From Collinsella provencensis (GTDB taxonomy: Bacteria; Actinomycetota; Coriobacteriia; Coriobacteriales; Coriobacteriaceae): a stretch of DNA of 51,842 nt. The notes under the pieces are model-generated. The model was not told the DNA's origin. It did no database searches and saw only the letters and a list, made by a program, of their open reading frames with translations. The DNA lies in contig NZ_LT904908.1 in assembly GCF_900199705.1 (NCBI RefSeq), positions 1,450,998 to 1,502,839 of the forward strand, given 5' to 3'. Made by a program: the position numbers and the translations under genes. Positions 40,810-49,870 of the stretch are shown here, in pieces (position 1 is the stretch's first letter; every line of letters starts with the position of its first letter).

Positions 40810-42428
40810 TGATTACGGGAAGCGCATGCTGGAGCACCGCCTTACAGCGCGGCATGACCGAGCGCGTAATTGATGGGCGTACGTTCTATACGTTTGCGGA
40901 AATGCCCGAAACAATTTATGACGTACTTGCCCAGGCTGCTGCCGCGCATCCTGGTTCTATCGCCATCGTTGATGACGATGGCACGAGCTATACCTTTGCC
41001 AGGTTGCTGGAGCTCACCGACGGTATGGCAGCCTATCTCGCGCATCGCTACGGCGTGGGCGAGGGTGACCGCGTTGGCATGTTGTTGGGCGCGAGCATCG
41101 AGTTTTGCGCCATCTACTTTGCGTGCAGCAAGATCGGCGCCGTGGTCGTGCCGTTTTCCACCAAGTATCGCGAAAAGGAAATCGTGCAACTCCTGATCCA
41201 TGCCGAGCTCAAGGTGCTCCTCACTGATGCGCACGATGCACGTCGTGCGGGTGAGGCGATTCACGCTGTCGATACGGTTGAACTATGCGATCCATCGCTA
41301 GAGGGATTTCGTTTTGCGGGAGCATTGGAACCGCTGCCCGCGCCCACTCGCGCCGGTGGCTTGGCATCTCCCGCGGTCATGATGTACACCTCGGGCACCA
41401 CGTCGATGTCCAAGGCAGTGGTGCTCACCAACCTCAACGTGGTGCATGCCGCGCTCGTGTACCAGCGCCTCATGGGCACCACGGAGTTCGATCGCACGGT
41501 TATTCCGGTTCCCATTTACCATGTAACGGGTCTTATCGCCCTGCTCACACAGTTTGTTTACGCGGGTGCCTGTATCTATCTGCATCGTCGCTTCGACGCG
41601 CGCCGCCTACTCGAGTGCGTGCACGATGAGAACATCACCTACCTGCATGCCTCTCCCACGGCATTCGAAAAGCTGCTGCCCCTGCGCGATGAGTTCCCCG
41701 AGCTGCCTTCGCTGCGCGCCCTGCTTTCGGGATCGAGCTACGAGCCCGTGCCCAAGATGCGCGCGTTCCACGCGTGGCTTCCCGCTTGCGCGTTCCAGGT
41801 GGTATACGGCCTCACCGAGACCGCCTCACCCGCCCTGCTGTTCCCCTTTGATTCTCCTACCAGCATTTATGCCGGCGCAACGGGTAAGCCGTTCCCCGGC
41901 GTCGAGGCCTGCATCGTAGACGACGAGGGCAACGAGGTTGAAACCGGGGTGGTCGGAGAGCTGCTTTTGCGCGGCTCCTGCATTACCCCCGGGTATTTCA
42001 ACTGCGAGAAGACCGCGCTCAACGCGGACGGCTGGCTCGCCACAGGCGACATGGGATACGCCGATGCCCTTGGCATGGTGTGGGTCGTGGACCGCAAGAA
42101 GGACATGATCAACCGCGGTGGCGAGAAGGTCTGGTGCAGCTGTCTGGAGGAGACGCTCTGTGCTTTGTCCGGTGTGTGCGAGGCATGCGTCGCCGGCATT
42201 CCCGACGAGCTCTACGGCGAAGTTCCCGTGGCAGCAATCGTTCCAGAGCCGGATGCTGACCTCACCGAGGAGGGCATCATCGCCGCCATGCGCGAGCGCG
42301 TCGCCGGCTTTGAGGTGCCCGAGCACGTGATCTTTGCCGACTATATTCCGCAAACCGTAGGCGATAAGCCTAATCGTGCCGCCGTGAGGGCTGCCGTACT
42401 TGAACAGAAAGGGATGATCGCCCGATGA
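40809..42428 (+). CDS. acyl-CoA synthetase (AMP-forming)
   Basis: This 539-residue ligase of the ANL superfamily activates a carboxylic acid to its CoA ester through an acyl-adenylate. Motifs are MYTSGTTSMSKAVVLT (phosphate loop; the usual GxPKG is altered to SMSKA), VVYGLTETASP (A5), LATGDMGYADALGMVWVVDR (A7-A8), NRGGEKVW and the closing VGDKPNRAAVR with the catalytic lysine. The specificity for chain length is unknown. Start and stop overlap both neighbours (TAATG and ATGA), which marks a tight operon with glycerate kinase and the CoA-transferase. Confidence 0.9.
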   Translation: MITGSACWSTALQRGMTERVIDGRTFYTFAEMPETIYDVLAQAAAAHPGSIAIVDDDGTSYTFARLLELTDGMAAYLAHRYGVGEGDRVGMLLGASIEFCAIYFACSKIGAVVVPFSTKYREKEIVQLLIHAELKVLLTDAHDARRAGEAIHAVDTVELCDPSLEGFRFAGALEPLPAPTRAGGLASPAVMMYTSGTTSMSKAVVLTNLNVVHAALVYQRLMGTTEFDRTVIPVPIYHVTGLIALLTQFVYAGACIYLHRRFDARRLLECVHDENITYLHASPTAFEKLLPLRDEFPELPSLRALLSGSSYEPVPKMRAFHAWLPACAFQVVYGLTETASPALLFPFDSPTSIYAGATGKPFPGVEACIVDDEGNEVETGVVGELLLRGSCITPGYFNCEKTALNADGWLATGDMGYADALGMVWVVDRKKDMINRGGEKVWCSCLEETLCALSGVCEACVAGIPDELYGEVPVAAIVPEPDADLTEEGIIAAMRERVAGFEVPEHVIFADYIPQTVGDKPNRAAVRAAVLEQKGMIAR

Positions 42429-44005
42429 TCAAGGCGAATTTTGTAACTGCCGACGAGGTTGCCGCCTCGATTGAGGATGGTTCGACCATCGCGACGATCG
42501 GCATGACGCTCGTCTCCGCCTCCGAGACCAATCTCAAGGCCATTGAGCGTCGCTTCCTCGAAACGGGCCACCCCTGCAACTTGACGCTGATGCACTCCTG
42601 CGGCCAGTCCGACCGCGAGCGTGGCATTCAGCACTTTGCCCACGAGGGCCTGGTCACGCGCATCATCGGTTCTCACTGGGGCTTGCAGCCGCGTTGGATG
42701 GACATGATCGCCAACAACCAGGTCGAGGCCTACTGCCTGCCGCAGGGCCAGATCGCCCAGCTGTATCGCTCCATGGCCTGCGGCCTGCCCGGCAAGATGA
42801 GCAAGGTTGGACTGGGAACGTTCATCGACCCGCGCATCGAGGGCGGCAAGATGAACGACCGCACCCGTGAGCTTGAGGACATCACGCAGATCATCGAGGT
42901 CAACGGCGAAGAGTACATGTTCTACAACGCCGTGCCGCTCGATTACGTGTTCATCCGCGGCACCGTCTGCGACGAGATGGGTAACCTCACCACCACCGAA
43001 GAGGCCATGAAGCTCGAGGTCTTCAATGCGGTGCTCGCTGCCAAGCGCTTTGGCGGTCAGGTAATCGCCCAGGTTAAGCACGTTGTGAAGAACGGCACCA
43101 TCAATCCCAAGGACGTCACCGTCCCCGGTGTGTTCATCGACAAGATCGTGGTTTGCGACGATCCCGAGAACGACCATCGTCAGACCCATTCCTTCTACTA
43201 TGACGCTTCGTACTGCGGCCAGATGGTCGTGCCCGAGACGGCTATCGAGCCCGCGCCTTTCAACGAGCGCAAGTTCATCGCCCGCCGCGGCGTGATGGAG
43301 ATGTATCCGGGCTGCGTGGTCAACCTCGGCACCGGCATCCCCAATGACATGGTGGGTCGCGTGGCGCAGGAGGAGGGCATTTCCTCCGAGGTCATGATTA
43401 CCGTCGAGAGCGGCATCTACGGCGGCGTGCAGATGGGTGGCGTGGACTTTGGCATCGGCCAGAATCTCGTTGCCATGGTGAGTCACCCCGAGCAGTTCGA
43501 CTACTACGACGGCGCCGGCGTCGACGTGACGTACATGGGCCTCGGTGAGCTCGATGGCGAGGGCAACGTGAACTCCACCAAGATGGGTCCGCGCTGCACG
43601 GGTGCCGGCGGTTTTATCGACATCACCCAAAACGCCAAGAAGGTCGTGTTCCTGGGCACCTTTACCGCCCGCGGCGCGAAGTACCGCTTTGAAGACGGCA
43701 AGCTCCACATCGACCAAGAGGGTCAGATCAAGAAGATGGTCTCCAAGGTGGCGCAGCTCTCCTTCAACGGTCCGCAGTCCCGCGCCTCCGACCAGCAGGT
43801 GATCGTGGTCACCGAGCGCGCGGTGTTCGAGCTCGTTCCCGAGGGCGTCAAGCTCATCGAGATCGCACCGGGTATCGACCTGCAGACGCAGGTGCTCGAC
43901 ATGATGGACTTCACGCCCATCATCGCCGACGACCTCAAGGTCATGGACGCCTGCCTGTTCACGACCGATGGCCCTGCGGGGCTTATCGACTATCTGCAGG
44001 CGTAG
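42425..44005 (+). CDS. acyl-CoA:carboxylate CoA-transferase (propionate CoA-transferase type)
   Basis: This 526-residue family I transferase exchanges CoA between acids through a glutamyl-CoA enzyme. Both halves of the fold are in one chain. The catalytic glutamate is Glu328 in TVESGIYGGVQMGG, and FIDITQNAKKVVFLGTFTA is typical of Pct/YdiF enzymes. Relatives move CoA between acetyl-CoA and propionate, lactate, 3-hydroxybutyrate or butyrate. The start overlaps the stop of the acyl-CoA synthetase by four bases. With the next two genes it could run 3-hydroxybutyrate to acetoacetyl-CoA and acetyl-CoA, or the reverse. Confidence 0.92.
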   Translation: MIKANFVTADEVAASIEDGSTIATIGMTLVSASETNLKAIERRFLETGHPCNLTLMHSCGQSDRERGIQHFAHEGLVTRIIGSHWGLQPRWMDMIANNQVEAYCLPQGQIAQLYRSMACGLPGKMSKVGLGTFIDPRIEGGKMNDRTRELEDITQIIEVNGEEYMFYNAVPLDYVFIRGTVCDEMGNLTTTEEAMKLEVFNAVLAAKRFGGQVIAQVKHVVKNGTINPKDVTVPGVFIDKIVVCDDPENDHRQTHSFYYDASYCGQMVVPETAIEPAPFNERKFIARRGVMEMYPGCVVNLGTGIPNDMVGRVAQEEGISSEVMITVESGIYGGVQMGGVDFGIGQNLVAMVSHPEQFDYYDGAGVDVTYMGLGELDGEGNVNSTKMGPRCTGAGGFIDITQNAKKVVFLGTFTARGAKYRFEDGKLHIDQEGQIKKMVSKVAQLSFNGPQSRASDQQVIVVTERAVFELVPEGVKLIEIAPGIDLQTQVLDMMDFTPIIADDLKVMDACLFTTDGPAGLIDYLQA

Positions 44006-44109
44006 CGCTGCGGGCGAGGGTCACAACCCGCCGGCCCGCACCAAGACGGTTTTTCCACGCGCTCGCGTGCAAACACATAGATAACTTGTTCAGATGAAAG
44101 GAATGAACA

Positions 44110-44952
44110 ATGACCAAGGTAGCAGTTATCGGATCGGGTCTCATGGGCGGCGGCATCGCTCAGGCATGTGCAGTTGCGGGCTATGAGGTCGTCAACATCG
44201 ACATCGCGCAGGAGCCGCTCGACAAGGCCCGGGCCCTCGTTGCCAAGCTCATGAACGGCAAGGTTGCCAAGGGCAAGATGACCCAAGAGGCATGCGACGA
44301 GGTCCTCGGCCGCATGACCTACTCCACCGATTACGCCAACCTTGCCGATGCCAAGTTCGTCATCGAGGCCGTGCCCGAGCGCCTCGACTTCAAGCAGAGC
44401 ACGTTCGCCAAGATGGACGAGTTCGCCGACGAGGGCGCCGTGCTGCTCACCAACACCTCCGGCATCAACATCGACGACATCGCTGCTGCCACCAAGCGTC
44501 CCGAGTCCGTGCTCGGCATGCACTTCTTCTATCCCGCGCCCGTCATGAAGCTCGTCGAGCTCATCCGCGGCACGGCAACCACTGATGAGGCCTTTGCCGC
44601 TGCCCAGGAGCTCGCCGCGAAGATCGGCAAGACGAGTGTCACCGCTCCCAACCAGCCCGGCTTCATCGTCAACCGCATCATCGTTCCATATCAGAACGAG
44701 GGCGCTTTCCTGGTTTCCGAGGGCTGCACGCCCGAGGACGTGGACAACGGCATGAAGCTCGGCTGCAACCACCCGATGGGCCCCTGTGAGCTCATGGACT
44801 TCACCGGCATCGATGTCGTGTACGCCACCATGAAGGGCCTTTACGAGTCCTTCGGCGACGAGAAGTACCGTCCCTGCCCGCTGCTCAAGGAGATGATCGA
44901 TGCCGGTCATCTGGGCCGCAAGACCGGCCAGGGCTTCTACACCTACGAGTAA
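44110..44952 (+). CDS. 3-hydroxybutyryl-CoA dehydrogenase
   Basis: This 280-residue NAD(P)-dependent enzyme interconverts (S)-3-hydroxyacyl-CoA and acetoacetyl-CoA. The nucleotide motif VIGSGLMGGGIAQACA is at residues 6-21, and the catalytic His138 is in LGMHFFYPAPVMKLVE. The residue after HFF is Tyr141 where Asn is usual in the family, near the active site. NQPGFIVNRIIVPYQNEG and the C-terminal helical dimer domain with NHPMGPCELMDFTGID are normal. GAAAGGA precedes ATG 44110. The thiolase gene follows after a hairpin. No crotonase or butyryl-CoA dehydrogenase is in the window. Confidence 0.93.
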   Translation: MTKVAVIGSGLMGGGIAQACAVAGYEVVNIDIAQEPLDKARALVAKLMNGKVAKGKMTQEACDEVLGRMTYSTDYANLADAKFVIEAVPERLDFKQSTFAKMDEFADEGAVLLTNTSGINIDDIAAATKRPESVLGMHFFYPAPVMKLVELIRGTATTDEAFAAAQELAAKIGKTSVTAPNQPGFIVNRIIVPYQNEGAFLVSEGCTPEDVDNGMKLGCNHPMGPCELMDFTGIDVVYATMKGLYESFGDEKYRPCPLLKEMIDAGHLGRKTGQGFYTYE

Positions 44953-44966
44953 GCCATCTCGCACAT

Positions 44967-45047
44967 GCCGAGATCCGCGCGAGCGGTGCGCTCGATGCTC
45001 GTGCAAGCCTTCTGAGTGACCTTTCGCGCTTGCGCGGACCTCTCGGC
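44967..45047 (+). other. long stem-loop between the hydroxyacyl dehydrogenase and thiolase genes
   Basis: GCCGAGATCCGCGCGAGCG pairs with CGCTTGCGCGGA-CCT-CTCGGC over about 18 pairs with a small bulge. Only TTTT, some bases later, follows. It may shield or pause the message between the two genes and so set different levels for them. Confidence 0.55.
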
Positions 45048-45117
45048 TCCCGTTTTCGGACGTTGTTTTTATACCTGCTTCCGTTATTTGTTCTTCCTGC
45101 TGTTAGGAGTATGTTCC

Positions 45118-46320
45118 ATGGAAAAGAACGCAAACGATATCGTCATCGTCTCCGGTGCCCGTACCGCCGTTGGTAAGTTCGGCGGCAGCCTCAAGGGCAC
45201 ATCCGCCATCGATATGGGCGCCCTCGTGGTCGCCGAGGCCGTCAAGCGTGCTGGCATCGATCCCGCAGTGGTCGACGAATGCATCATCGGCCAGGTTGGC
45301 TCCTGGGGCGAGAACGGCTTCCTTGCCCGTTCGATCAGCCTCAAGGCCGGTCTGCCCAATGAGACCTGCGCCTATTCCGTCAACCGTCAGTGCGGTTCTG
45401 GTCTGCAGTCCATCGTCGACGGCATCATGGAAATCCAGACCGGTGCCAGCGAGGTCGTCGTTGCGGGCGGTTCCGAAAACCTCTCCCAGCTGCCCTACTA
45501 CGTGCCGAGCGCGCGCTGGGGCGCCCGCATGGGCCACAAGCAGTTCGAGGACGGCGTGATTGACATCCTCACCTGGCCGCTCGACATGTCCCACAACGGC
45601 GTGACCGCCGAGAACGTTGCCAAGAAGTACAACGTTTCCCGCGAGGAGCAGGACGCCTTCGCCGCCACGAGCCAGCAGCGCGCCTGCGCCGCCATCGAGG
45701 CCGGCGTGTACAGGGACGAGATCGTCCCCGTTGAACTCAAGGACCGCAAGGGCAACGTGACCCTGTTCGACACCGACGAGAATCCGCGTGCGGGCGTTAC
45801 CGCTGAGAGCCTCGCTCGCCTGAAGCCCTGCTTCGTGTTCGACGGCACCGGCACGGTTACCGCTGCTAACTCCTCCAGCCTGAATGACGCTGCGGCTGCC
45901 GTGGTCATCATGACCCGCGCTAAGGCCGAGGAGCTCGGCTGCACCCCCATGGTCGCCATTCGCGGCTATGCGGTTGCCGGCTTCGACGCGTCCCTCATGG
46001 GCTACTCGCCGTACTATTCCAGCAAGAAGCTCGCCGACAAGCTGGGCCTCAACCTTGCGGACATCGACATGGTCGAGATCAACGAGGCCTTCGCCAGTCA
46101 GGCTTACGCCGTCATGCGCGACCTCGGCCTCGATCACGACAAGGTGAACATCTACGGCGGCGGTATCTCCGTCGGCCACCCCATCGGAGCCACCGGCACC
46201 ATCCTGGCAATCAAGTGCGCCTACGAGCTGGCCGTCCGTCACCCCGAGAAGAAGGACGCCATGGTGTCCATGTGCATCGGCGGCGGCCAGGGCATCTCGA
46301 TGTACTTCACCGCTGAGTAA
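45118..46320 (+). CDS. acetyl-CoA acetyltransferase (thiolase)
   Basis: This 400-residue thiolase joins two acetyl-CoA to acetoacetyl-CoA or splits it. Nucleophile Cys92 is in SVNRQCGSGLQS, His354 in GGGISVGHPIGATG and the second Cys386 in MCIGGGQG. EINEAFASQAY is also typical. ATG 45118 with TTAGGAG upstream is favoured over ATG 45016. It pairs with the 3-hydroxybutyryl-CoA dehydrogenase before it. Confidence 0.95.
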   Translation: MEKNANDIVIVSGARTAVGKFGGSLKGTSAIDMGALVVAEAVKRAGIDPAVVDECIIGQVGSWGENGFLARSISLKAGLPNETCAYSVNRQCGSGLQSIVDGIMEIQTGASEVVVAGGSENLSQLPYYVPSARWGARMGHKQFEDGVIDILTWPLDMSHNGVTAENVAKKYNVSREEQDAFAATSQQRACAAIEAGVYRDEIVPVELKDRKGNVTLFDTDENPRAGVTAESLARLKPCFVFDGTGTVTAANSSSLNDAAAAVVIMTRAKAEELGCTPMVAIRGYAVAGFDASLMGYSPYYSSKKLADKLGLNLADIDMVEINEAFASQAYAVMRDLGLDHDKVNIYGGGISVGHPIGATGTILAIKCAYELAVRHPEKKDAMVSMCIGGGQGISMYFTAE

Positions 46321-46431
46321 GTTCTCCGTGTCGTTCCCGACGCGCTACCGCGCAAGCGGTGCCGCGGGGTTCTGCGGGGGACACCTATAAATCGGTTTTA
46401 TTAACGTTCGTCTCAACATAAGGAGATAGTA

Positions 46432-47622
46432 ATGGTCAATTTTGAGTATCTCGTTCCCACCAAGATCGTGTTCGGTAAGGAGACCGAGCTTGAGGCCGGT
46501 CGCCTGGTCAAGGAGTTCGGCGGCAGCAAGGCCCTCATTCACTGGGGCGGCGACTATGTGCGCACCACCGGTCTGCTCGATCGCGTCGAGGCCGGCCTGA
46601 AGGACGCGGGCGTCGAGTTCGTCGAGTTCGACGGCGTTGTGCCCAACCCGCGCCTGTCCCTCGTGAAGGAGGGTGTCGAGCTCTGCAAGAAGGAGGGCGT
46701 CGACTTCGTGCTCGCCATCGGCGGCGGCTCCGCCATCGACTCCTCCAAGGCCATTGCCTATGGTCTTGCCAACGACTTCGAGCTCGAGGACCTGTTCCTC
46801 GGCAAGGTTTCGACCACCAAGATCGCCAAGATCGGCGCTATTTCCACGCTCGCCGGCACCGGTTCTGAGACCTCGAACTCCACTGTCATCAACATCGACA
46901 CCATGGGCGACAAGATGCTCAAGCGCTCTTACAACCATGAGTGCGCTCGTCCGCTGTTCGCCATCATGAACCCAGAGCTCACCTATTCGTTGCCTGCGTA
47001 TCAGACCGCCGCTCCCGGCGCCGACATCATGATGCACACCATGGAGCGCTACTTCACGCTCGAGCAGCACACCGAGCTCACCGACGAGATTTCCGAGGGC
47101 CTGCTGCGCACGGTGAAGACCATGGTTCCCGAGGCGCTCGCCAACCCCAAGAGCTACGCCGCCCGCGCCAATCTGCTGCTCGCCGGCTCCAAGTCCCATG
47201 ACGGCCTGACCGGCCTGGGTTGCGTGGGCGACTTCGCCTGCCACGCCATCGAGCACGAGATCGGTGCCATGTTCGATGTCGCTCACGGCGCTGGTCTGAC
47301 CGCCATCTGGTCCAGCTGGGCCAAGTATGTCATCGACGTCGACCCGGTTCGTTTCGCCCAGTTCGCGGTGAACGTCTGGGGCGTTCAGAACGATTTCCAC
47401 GATCCCAAGGCAACCGGCCTGCGCGGCATCGAGGCTTGGGACCAGTGGTGCCACGCCATCGGCATGCCCACCACGCTCGGCGAGCTTGGCATCGAACCCA
47501 CCGACGAGCAGATTCACGAGATGGCTCAGGGCGCCGTCGACGCCCGCGGCGGCGACCACGCTGGCGCTTTCATGCAGCTGCACGTTGAGGACATCGAGAA
47601 CATCCTCAAGGCTGCCCGCTAA
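46432..47622 (+). CDS. iron-containing alcohol dehydrogenase (butanol dehydrogenase type)
   Basis: This 396-residue group III dehydrogenase interconverts aldehydes and alcohols with NAD(P)H. It starts MVNFEYLVPTKIVFGKE, with the nucleotide loop AIGGGSAIDSSKAIAYG and STLAGTGSETSNSTV. The iron-ligand segments are ADIMMHTMERYF and CHAIEHEIGAMFDVAHGAGL. It is a different gene from the related protein at 33027 and closer to BdhA-type butanol dehydrogenases. AAGGAGATAGTA precedes ATG 46432. In this locus it may dispose of an aldehyde from the aldolase reaction or serve as an electron sink. Confidence 0.93.
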   Translation: MVNFEYLVPTKIVFGKETELEAGRLVKEFGGSKALIHWGGDYVRTTGLLDRVEAGLKDAGVEFVEFDGVVPNPRLSLVKEGVELCKKEGVDFVLAIGGGSAIDSSKAIAYGLANDFELEDLFLGKVSTTKIAKIGAISTLAGTGSETSNSTVINIDTMGDKMLKRSYNHECARPLFAIMNPELTYSLPAYQTAAPGADIMMHTMERYFTLEQHTELTDEISEGLLRTVKTMVPEALANPKSYAARANLLLAGSKSHDGLTGLGCVGDFACHAIEHEIGAMFDVAHGAGLTAIWSSWAKYVIDVDPVRFAQFAVNVWGVQNDFHDPKATGLRGIEAWDQWCHAIGMPTTLGELGIEPTDEQIHEMAQGAVDARGGDHAGAFMQLHVEDIENILKAAR

Positions 47623-47721
47623 TATAGGAATGTGTTTGTAGTGTCCCTTGTGGACGGGGCGGCTCGTTTTGCGCGGGCCGCCCACTTGAATACCTCGGAT
47701 AACCTCGAAAGGATTGACCCC

Positions 47722-48180
47722 ATGATGGATTTCGTAAAACCCAACCAGGTTCTTCTCGACGTCGACTGCACCACCAAGGACGAGGTGCTCGCCCTGCTTT
47801 CCGCCAAGGCTCTTGAGCTTGGCATCACCGATGACGAGGCTGCCGTCAAGGCCGCCTTCGACGCGCGTGAGGCCGAGGGTACCACGGGCATGATGGACGG
47901 CTTCGCCGTGCCGCACGCCAAGACTGCTGCCATCAAGGATGCCGCGGTCATCGTGGTGCGTTTCGCTGCCCCCATCGCCGACTGGGAGTCCATCGACGGC
48001 TCCGAGATCACCGTGGGTATCGCCCTGCTCGTTCCCGAGGCCGAGGCCGGCAGCACGCACATCACGCTGCTCGCCCAGATTGCCCGCGCCCTTATGGACG
48101 AGGAGTTCCGCAATGTGATCCGCACCGCTACGGAGCCTTCTCAGATTTCCGAGCTGATCAATGAGCGTCTCGGCGATTAA
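47722..48180 (+). CDS. PTS fructose-type IIA component
   Basis: This 152-residue domain takes phosphate from HPr on His65 (MDGFAVPHAKTAAI) and hands it to IIB. The family region from FVKPNQVLLDV to ISELINERLGD is complete. GAAAGGATTGACC precedes ATG 47722. It is the only IIA in the window and fits the IIB-IIC genes 10 kb upstream, with the metabolic genes between them. The downstream carrier gene overlaps its last 20 bases. Confidence 0.92.
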   Translation: MMDFVKPNQVLLDVDCTTKDEVLALLSAKALELGITDDEAAVKAAFDAREAEGTTGMMDGFAVPHAKTAAIKDAAVIVVRFAAPIADWESIDGSEITVGIALLVPEAEAGSTHITLLAQIARALMDEEFRNVIRTATEPSQISELINERLGD

Positions 48181-49570
48181 CACATTGCCCGCGCAACAGC
48201 AGGTGAGCGCCGTTTCCGCCAAACGAGTTGTCGTTTTGGTAGTGGGCACGGCGCTCCTGCTTTTCTTGGGGCTCATTTACGCGTACTCCGTCCTGCTGGC
48301 TCCGCTTAAGGCCGAACATAACTGGCCGGTTTCGGGCATGACGCTCATCTTTGCGCTGTCCATTTCGTCGTTCACCATCGGTGGCCTGTTGGCGGGCCAG
48401 ATCGTGCGACGCAAGAAGACGCGCACGGGCTTTATCCTGGGTGCGGCGTTTTTGCTTGCTGGCTTTTTGGGCACTGCTGCCGCGACGGGCGACGGAAGTC
48501 TGGTGCAGGTATGCGTTACCTACGGCGTGCTGGCGAGCTTCGGCATCGGCGTGGTGTACAACATCGTTATTCCAGTCGTGAGCTGGTGGTTTCCCGATAA
48601 GCCCGGTCTTGCCCAGGGCGTGTGCCTCATGGGCTTTGGCATGGGCGGTTTTCTGCTGGGACCGGTGATTACGGGTCTGTACGCAAAAGTTGCCTGGCGT
48701 CCTGTGATTGCGCTGGTAGGAGCGGTGTTTGCGCTCATCATCGTGGTTTGTGCGTTTGTGATTCGCGTTCCTCGCGGCGAAGAGCTGGGTCTGTCTGGCG
48801 ATAGCGCCCAAGATAGGGGCGACCATGCGGATAGATGCACGGACAAATGCTCTGCGGCGAGTCGTATGAGTGCGGATCTCTCGACGAGTGCTTCTACGGT
48901 GCGCGATTCTGAGGCATGCGGTCTTGCAGCGCGCAAATCCGCAGTACACGAATCGGCTCCCCGTGTTTTGGGTGCCCGCGAATCGCTCGTGCAGATGTTC
49001 CATTCTCCGGTGTTTTACCTCGAGTTTTTGTTCCTGTTCTGTGTGGGTTCCAACGGTATGGGCATCACCGGTCTTGGCCGCGAGCTGCCGCTTTCGCTCG
49101 GTGTTGACGATATGGCCGCTGCGCTCATCATCGGTTTTGTGAACATCGGAAGCGGTTTTGGTCGTTTGGGCGGCGGTATGTTGCTCGATCGCTTGGGCAG
49201 CATCCGCACCATGCGCGGTATTGCGGTGATTGCAATGTTGGCCCCGCTTGCCATGGCGGCATCGCTTGCGCAAGTTAGCGTTGGCCTGCAGCTCATTGCG
49301 TGTTTGCTGTTCGGTCTTTCGTGGGGCGCTGCCATCGTGACCATGCCATTTATCACGCGCCGTGAGTGGGGACAGGAAAACCTTGCCCAGAACATGGCGA
49401 TTGTGAACACGTACAGCATCTTCGGTTCGATGGTGGGATCGTTTGGAGCGGGCATCCTTGCCGAGGCGTGTGGATCCTACATGCCGGTTCTTGCCATCAT
49501 GGGGGCGCTTGCAGTGGTGGCGCTGCTTATCGTTTCCCGCATGGGGCACCTGCGTAAACAGCGTGCATAG
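48161..49570 (+). CDS. MFS transporter, oxalate/formate antiporter (OFA) type
   Basis: This 469-residue major facilitator has twelve predicted helices with motifs close to OFA proteins: GTALLLFLGLIYAYSVLLAP at helix 1, GIGVVYNIVIPVVSWWFPDK and GLAQGVCLMGFGMGGFLLGP. The loop between helices 6 and 7 (about 205-275) is long, polar and Ser/Arg/Ala-rich, with less biased codons. Carriers of this type exchange monocarboxylates such as formate, oxalate, lactate or pyruvate. ATG 48161 lies inside the IIA gene, so translation is probably coupled. It could import or export an acid that the CoA enzymes handle. Confidence 0.85.
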   Translation: MSVSAINTLPAQQQVSAVSAKRVVVLVVGTALLLFLGLIYAYSVLLAPLKAEHNWPVSGMTLIFALSISSFTIGGLLAGQIVRRKKTRTGFILGAAFLLAGFLGTAAATGDGSLVQVCVTYGVLASFGIGVVYNIVIPVVSWWFPDKPGLAQGVCLMGFGMGGFLLGPVITGLYAKVAWRPVIALVGAVFALIIVVCAFVIRVPRGEELGLSGDSAQDRGDHADRCTDKCSAASRMSADLSTSASTVRDSEACGLAARKSAVHESAPRVLGARESLVQMFHSPVFYLEFLFLFCVGSNGMGITGLGRELPLSLGVDDMAAALIIGFVNIGSGFGRLGGGMLLDRLGSIRTMRGIAVIAMLAPLAMAASLAQVSVGLQLIACLLFGLSWGAAIVTMPFITRREWGQENLAQNMAIVNTYSIFGSMVGSFGAGILAEACGSYMPVLAIMGALAVVALLIVSRMGHLRKQRA

Positions 49571-49717
49571 CCTGTGCAGAACGCATGCATGCATTCTGCA
49601 CTCGTGCCCGACATGGTCAACGCCACTGGGGCCGCGCCCCCTTTTTTTCAGTGCGTTCTGCGTCTGTTTCCAGCATGGTAAATGTTGTTGGGATCGCTCC
49701 CGTTTACGGTGTGGTCA

Positions 49718-49870
49718 CATTCGTTTCGAAATTCTGAAGGTAAAACCTAAAGTCCAAAGTACACTTTATTAGAATAAAGCGCTCAACTGGTAAAACGAGA
49801 TCGAAAGTACCTGCAAAATCACTGTCTACTCAAGAAGTCCCGGTTTACCTTCAGAATTTCGCAACGAGTG
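49718..49870. mobile_element. MITE with 31-bp-type inverted ends, copy 3 (inverted)
   Basis: The left end reads CATTCGTTTCGAAATTCTGA continued by AGGTAAA, and the right end has TTTACCTTCAGAATTTCGCA then ACGAGTG. Reverse-complemented, the interior matches the copy at 34519, sharing TACTTTCGATCTCGTTTTAC-type and AATAAAGTGTACTTTGGA landmarks. It is 153 bp. It fills the gap between the MFS gene and the pyruvate formate-lyase activase gene. Confidence 0.82.

Noticed and set aside
46345-48276. 643-codon minus-strand open frame opposite the alcohol dehydrogenase and PTS IIA genes
   Set aside because: It spans two real genes and the gap between them, which no real gene would do.
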